Positions 63,622 through 64,000 of a stretch of 64,000 bases of DNA are shown here, piece by piece. Every line of letters begins with the position of its first letter. The first letter of the stretch is position 1. The notes under the pieces were generated by a model, which was given only the letters and a program-made list of their open reading frames with translations, made no database searches and had not been told where the DNA came from. Source of the stretch: Streptomyces muensis (GTDB lineage: Bacteria > Actinomycetota > Actinomycetes > Streptomycetales > Streptomycetaceae). Made by a program: the position numbers and the translations under genes. Where the stretch lies: assembly GCF_021474425.1 (NCBI RefSeq), contig NZ_JAKEIP010000024.1, positions 1 to 64,000 on the forward strand. Reading direction: 5' to 3'.

Positions 63622-64000
63622 ATGTCACGGGCAGCACTACTCGTCCTCGCCGACGGCCGCTTCCCCGCCGGAGGGCACGCGCACTCCGGCGGGGCCGAGG
63701 AGGCCGTCAAGGCCGGGCGGATCACCGGGGCCGCGAGCCTGGAGGACTTCTGCCGGGGGCGGTTGCACACGGCGGGGCTGGTCGCGGCCTCGCTCGCGGC
63801 GGCGGCCGCGGTCGGGGTGGACGCGGTGGCGCTGGACGCGGCGGCCGATGCCCGGACGCCGTCGCCCGCGCTGCGGGTGGCCGCGCGGAAGCTGGGGCGG
63901 CAGTTGATGCGGGCCGCTCGGGCGACGTGGCCGTCCGGTGAGCTGGATGACCTTGCTCGGCGGTTTCCGAAGGGGGCCCATCAGCCGGTGGTGCTCGGGG
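63622..64000 (+). CDS. ureF: Urease accessory protein UreF (3' end beyond window)
   Basis: First 126 residues: RAALLVLADGRFPAGGHAHSGGAEEAVKAGRI...DFCRGRLHTAGLVAASLAAAA is the UreF N-terminus (FPAGGxAHSGG). UreF works with UreG and UreD/H to insert nickel and CO2 into the UreC active site. The gene is cut by the window edge, with ureG expected next. Confidence 0.9.
   Translation, partial: MSRAALLVLADGRFPAGGHAHSGGAEEAVKAGRITGAASLEDFCRGRLHTAGLVAASLAAAAAVGVDAVALDAAADARTPSPALRVAARKLGRQLMRAARATWPSGELDDLARRFPKGAHQPVVLG

Noticed and set aside
61037..63637. Long leftward frame over the urease genes
   Set aside because: Antisense of ureA-ureC, which have complete conserved motifs and normal lengths.
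1..64000. CRISPR arrays, tRNA or rRNA genes
   Set aside because: No regularly spaced repeat units with spacers and no cloverleaf or rRNA-like stretches were seen.

Overview
The window looks like a Streptomyces chromosome. It is strongly GC-rich with GC-biased third codon positions, uses GTG and TTG starts, carries rare TTA (bldA-type) codons, and has typical actinobacterial families: a DUF397 / Scr1-type XRE regulator / HATPase trio, an F420-type LLM oxidoreductase, and an actinobacterial bio locus beside a urease operon. No rRNA, tRNA or CRISPR array was seen.

Region 1 (about 0.3-35.4 kb) is a hybrid NRPS/type I PKS biosynthetic cluster bounded by dedicated promoters. It holds a condensation-domain protein (465-2363), a leftward operon of two free carrier proteins and an O-methyltransferase-like protein (2417-3743), a degenerate KS-AT protein translationally coupled to a C-A-NMT-PCP NRPS whose adenylation code reads as glycine (so N-methylglycine/sarcosine is predicted; 4028-10836), an IS1380-type transposase relic, and an LmbU-family regulator with a TTA codon (12209-12922). 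A second methyltransferase reads leftwards (13069-13800). A long rightward operon (14159-31296) follows: acyl-AMP ligase, SDR, ACP, KS-AT-DH-KR-ACP, C-PCP, KS-AT0-KR0-ACP0 and ACP-aminotransferase-C. Two ABC exporter half-proteins (31414-35096) converge on it. The assembly line would activate and extend an acyl starter with malonate, put an amino group on a beta-keto intermediate, and join the chain to sarcosine. Many domains have lost their catalytic residue (two ATs, one KR, two carriers, one KS His), only one A domain is present, and there is no thioesterase, so much of the chemistry must run in trans.

Two repeated regulatory signals tie the cluster together. One is an AAGCGCTT core placed both upstream and about +12 downstream of three promoters: the first condensation gene, the LmbU-like gene and the exporter. 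The other is a 20-bp palindrome containing CGCCGGC in the two divergent promoters of the methyltransferase operons. The promoter plus 5' end of the first gene was duplicated; the second copy, with a decayed coding relic, now drives the LmbU-like regulator.

Region 2 (35.4-48.7 kb) is ordinary accessory/core chromosome: SGNH hydrolase, two CBS/CNNM (hemolysin-like) membrane proteins, GNAT acetyltransferase, LLM oxidoreductase, an FtsX-type ABC transporter, an RHH/Doc-like toxin-antitoxin pair, a methyltransferase, a secreted lipase and a LuxR-type regulator lacking its ATPase.

Region 3 (48.8-64 kb) holds biotin synthesis (bioD-bioA-bioB leftward, bioF divergent), the DUF397/XRE/HATPase trio, a LysR/LysE pair, an NlpC/P60 hydrolase behind a probable c-di-AMP (ydaO-type) riboswitch, a ClpP paralogue lacking the active-site serine, a Phd-type antitoxin, a TetR/membrane protein pair and the start of the urease operon (ureA, ureB, ureC, ureF cut by the window edge).
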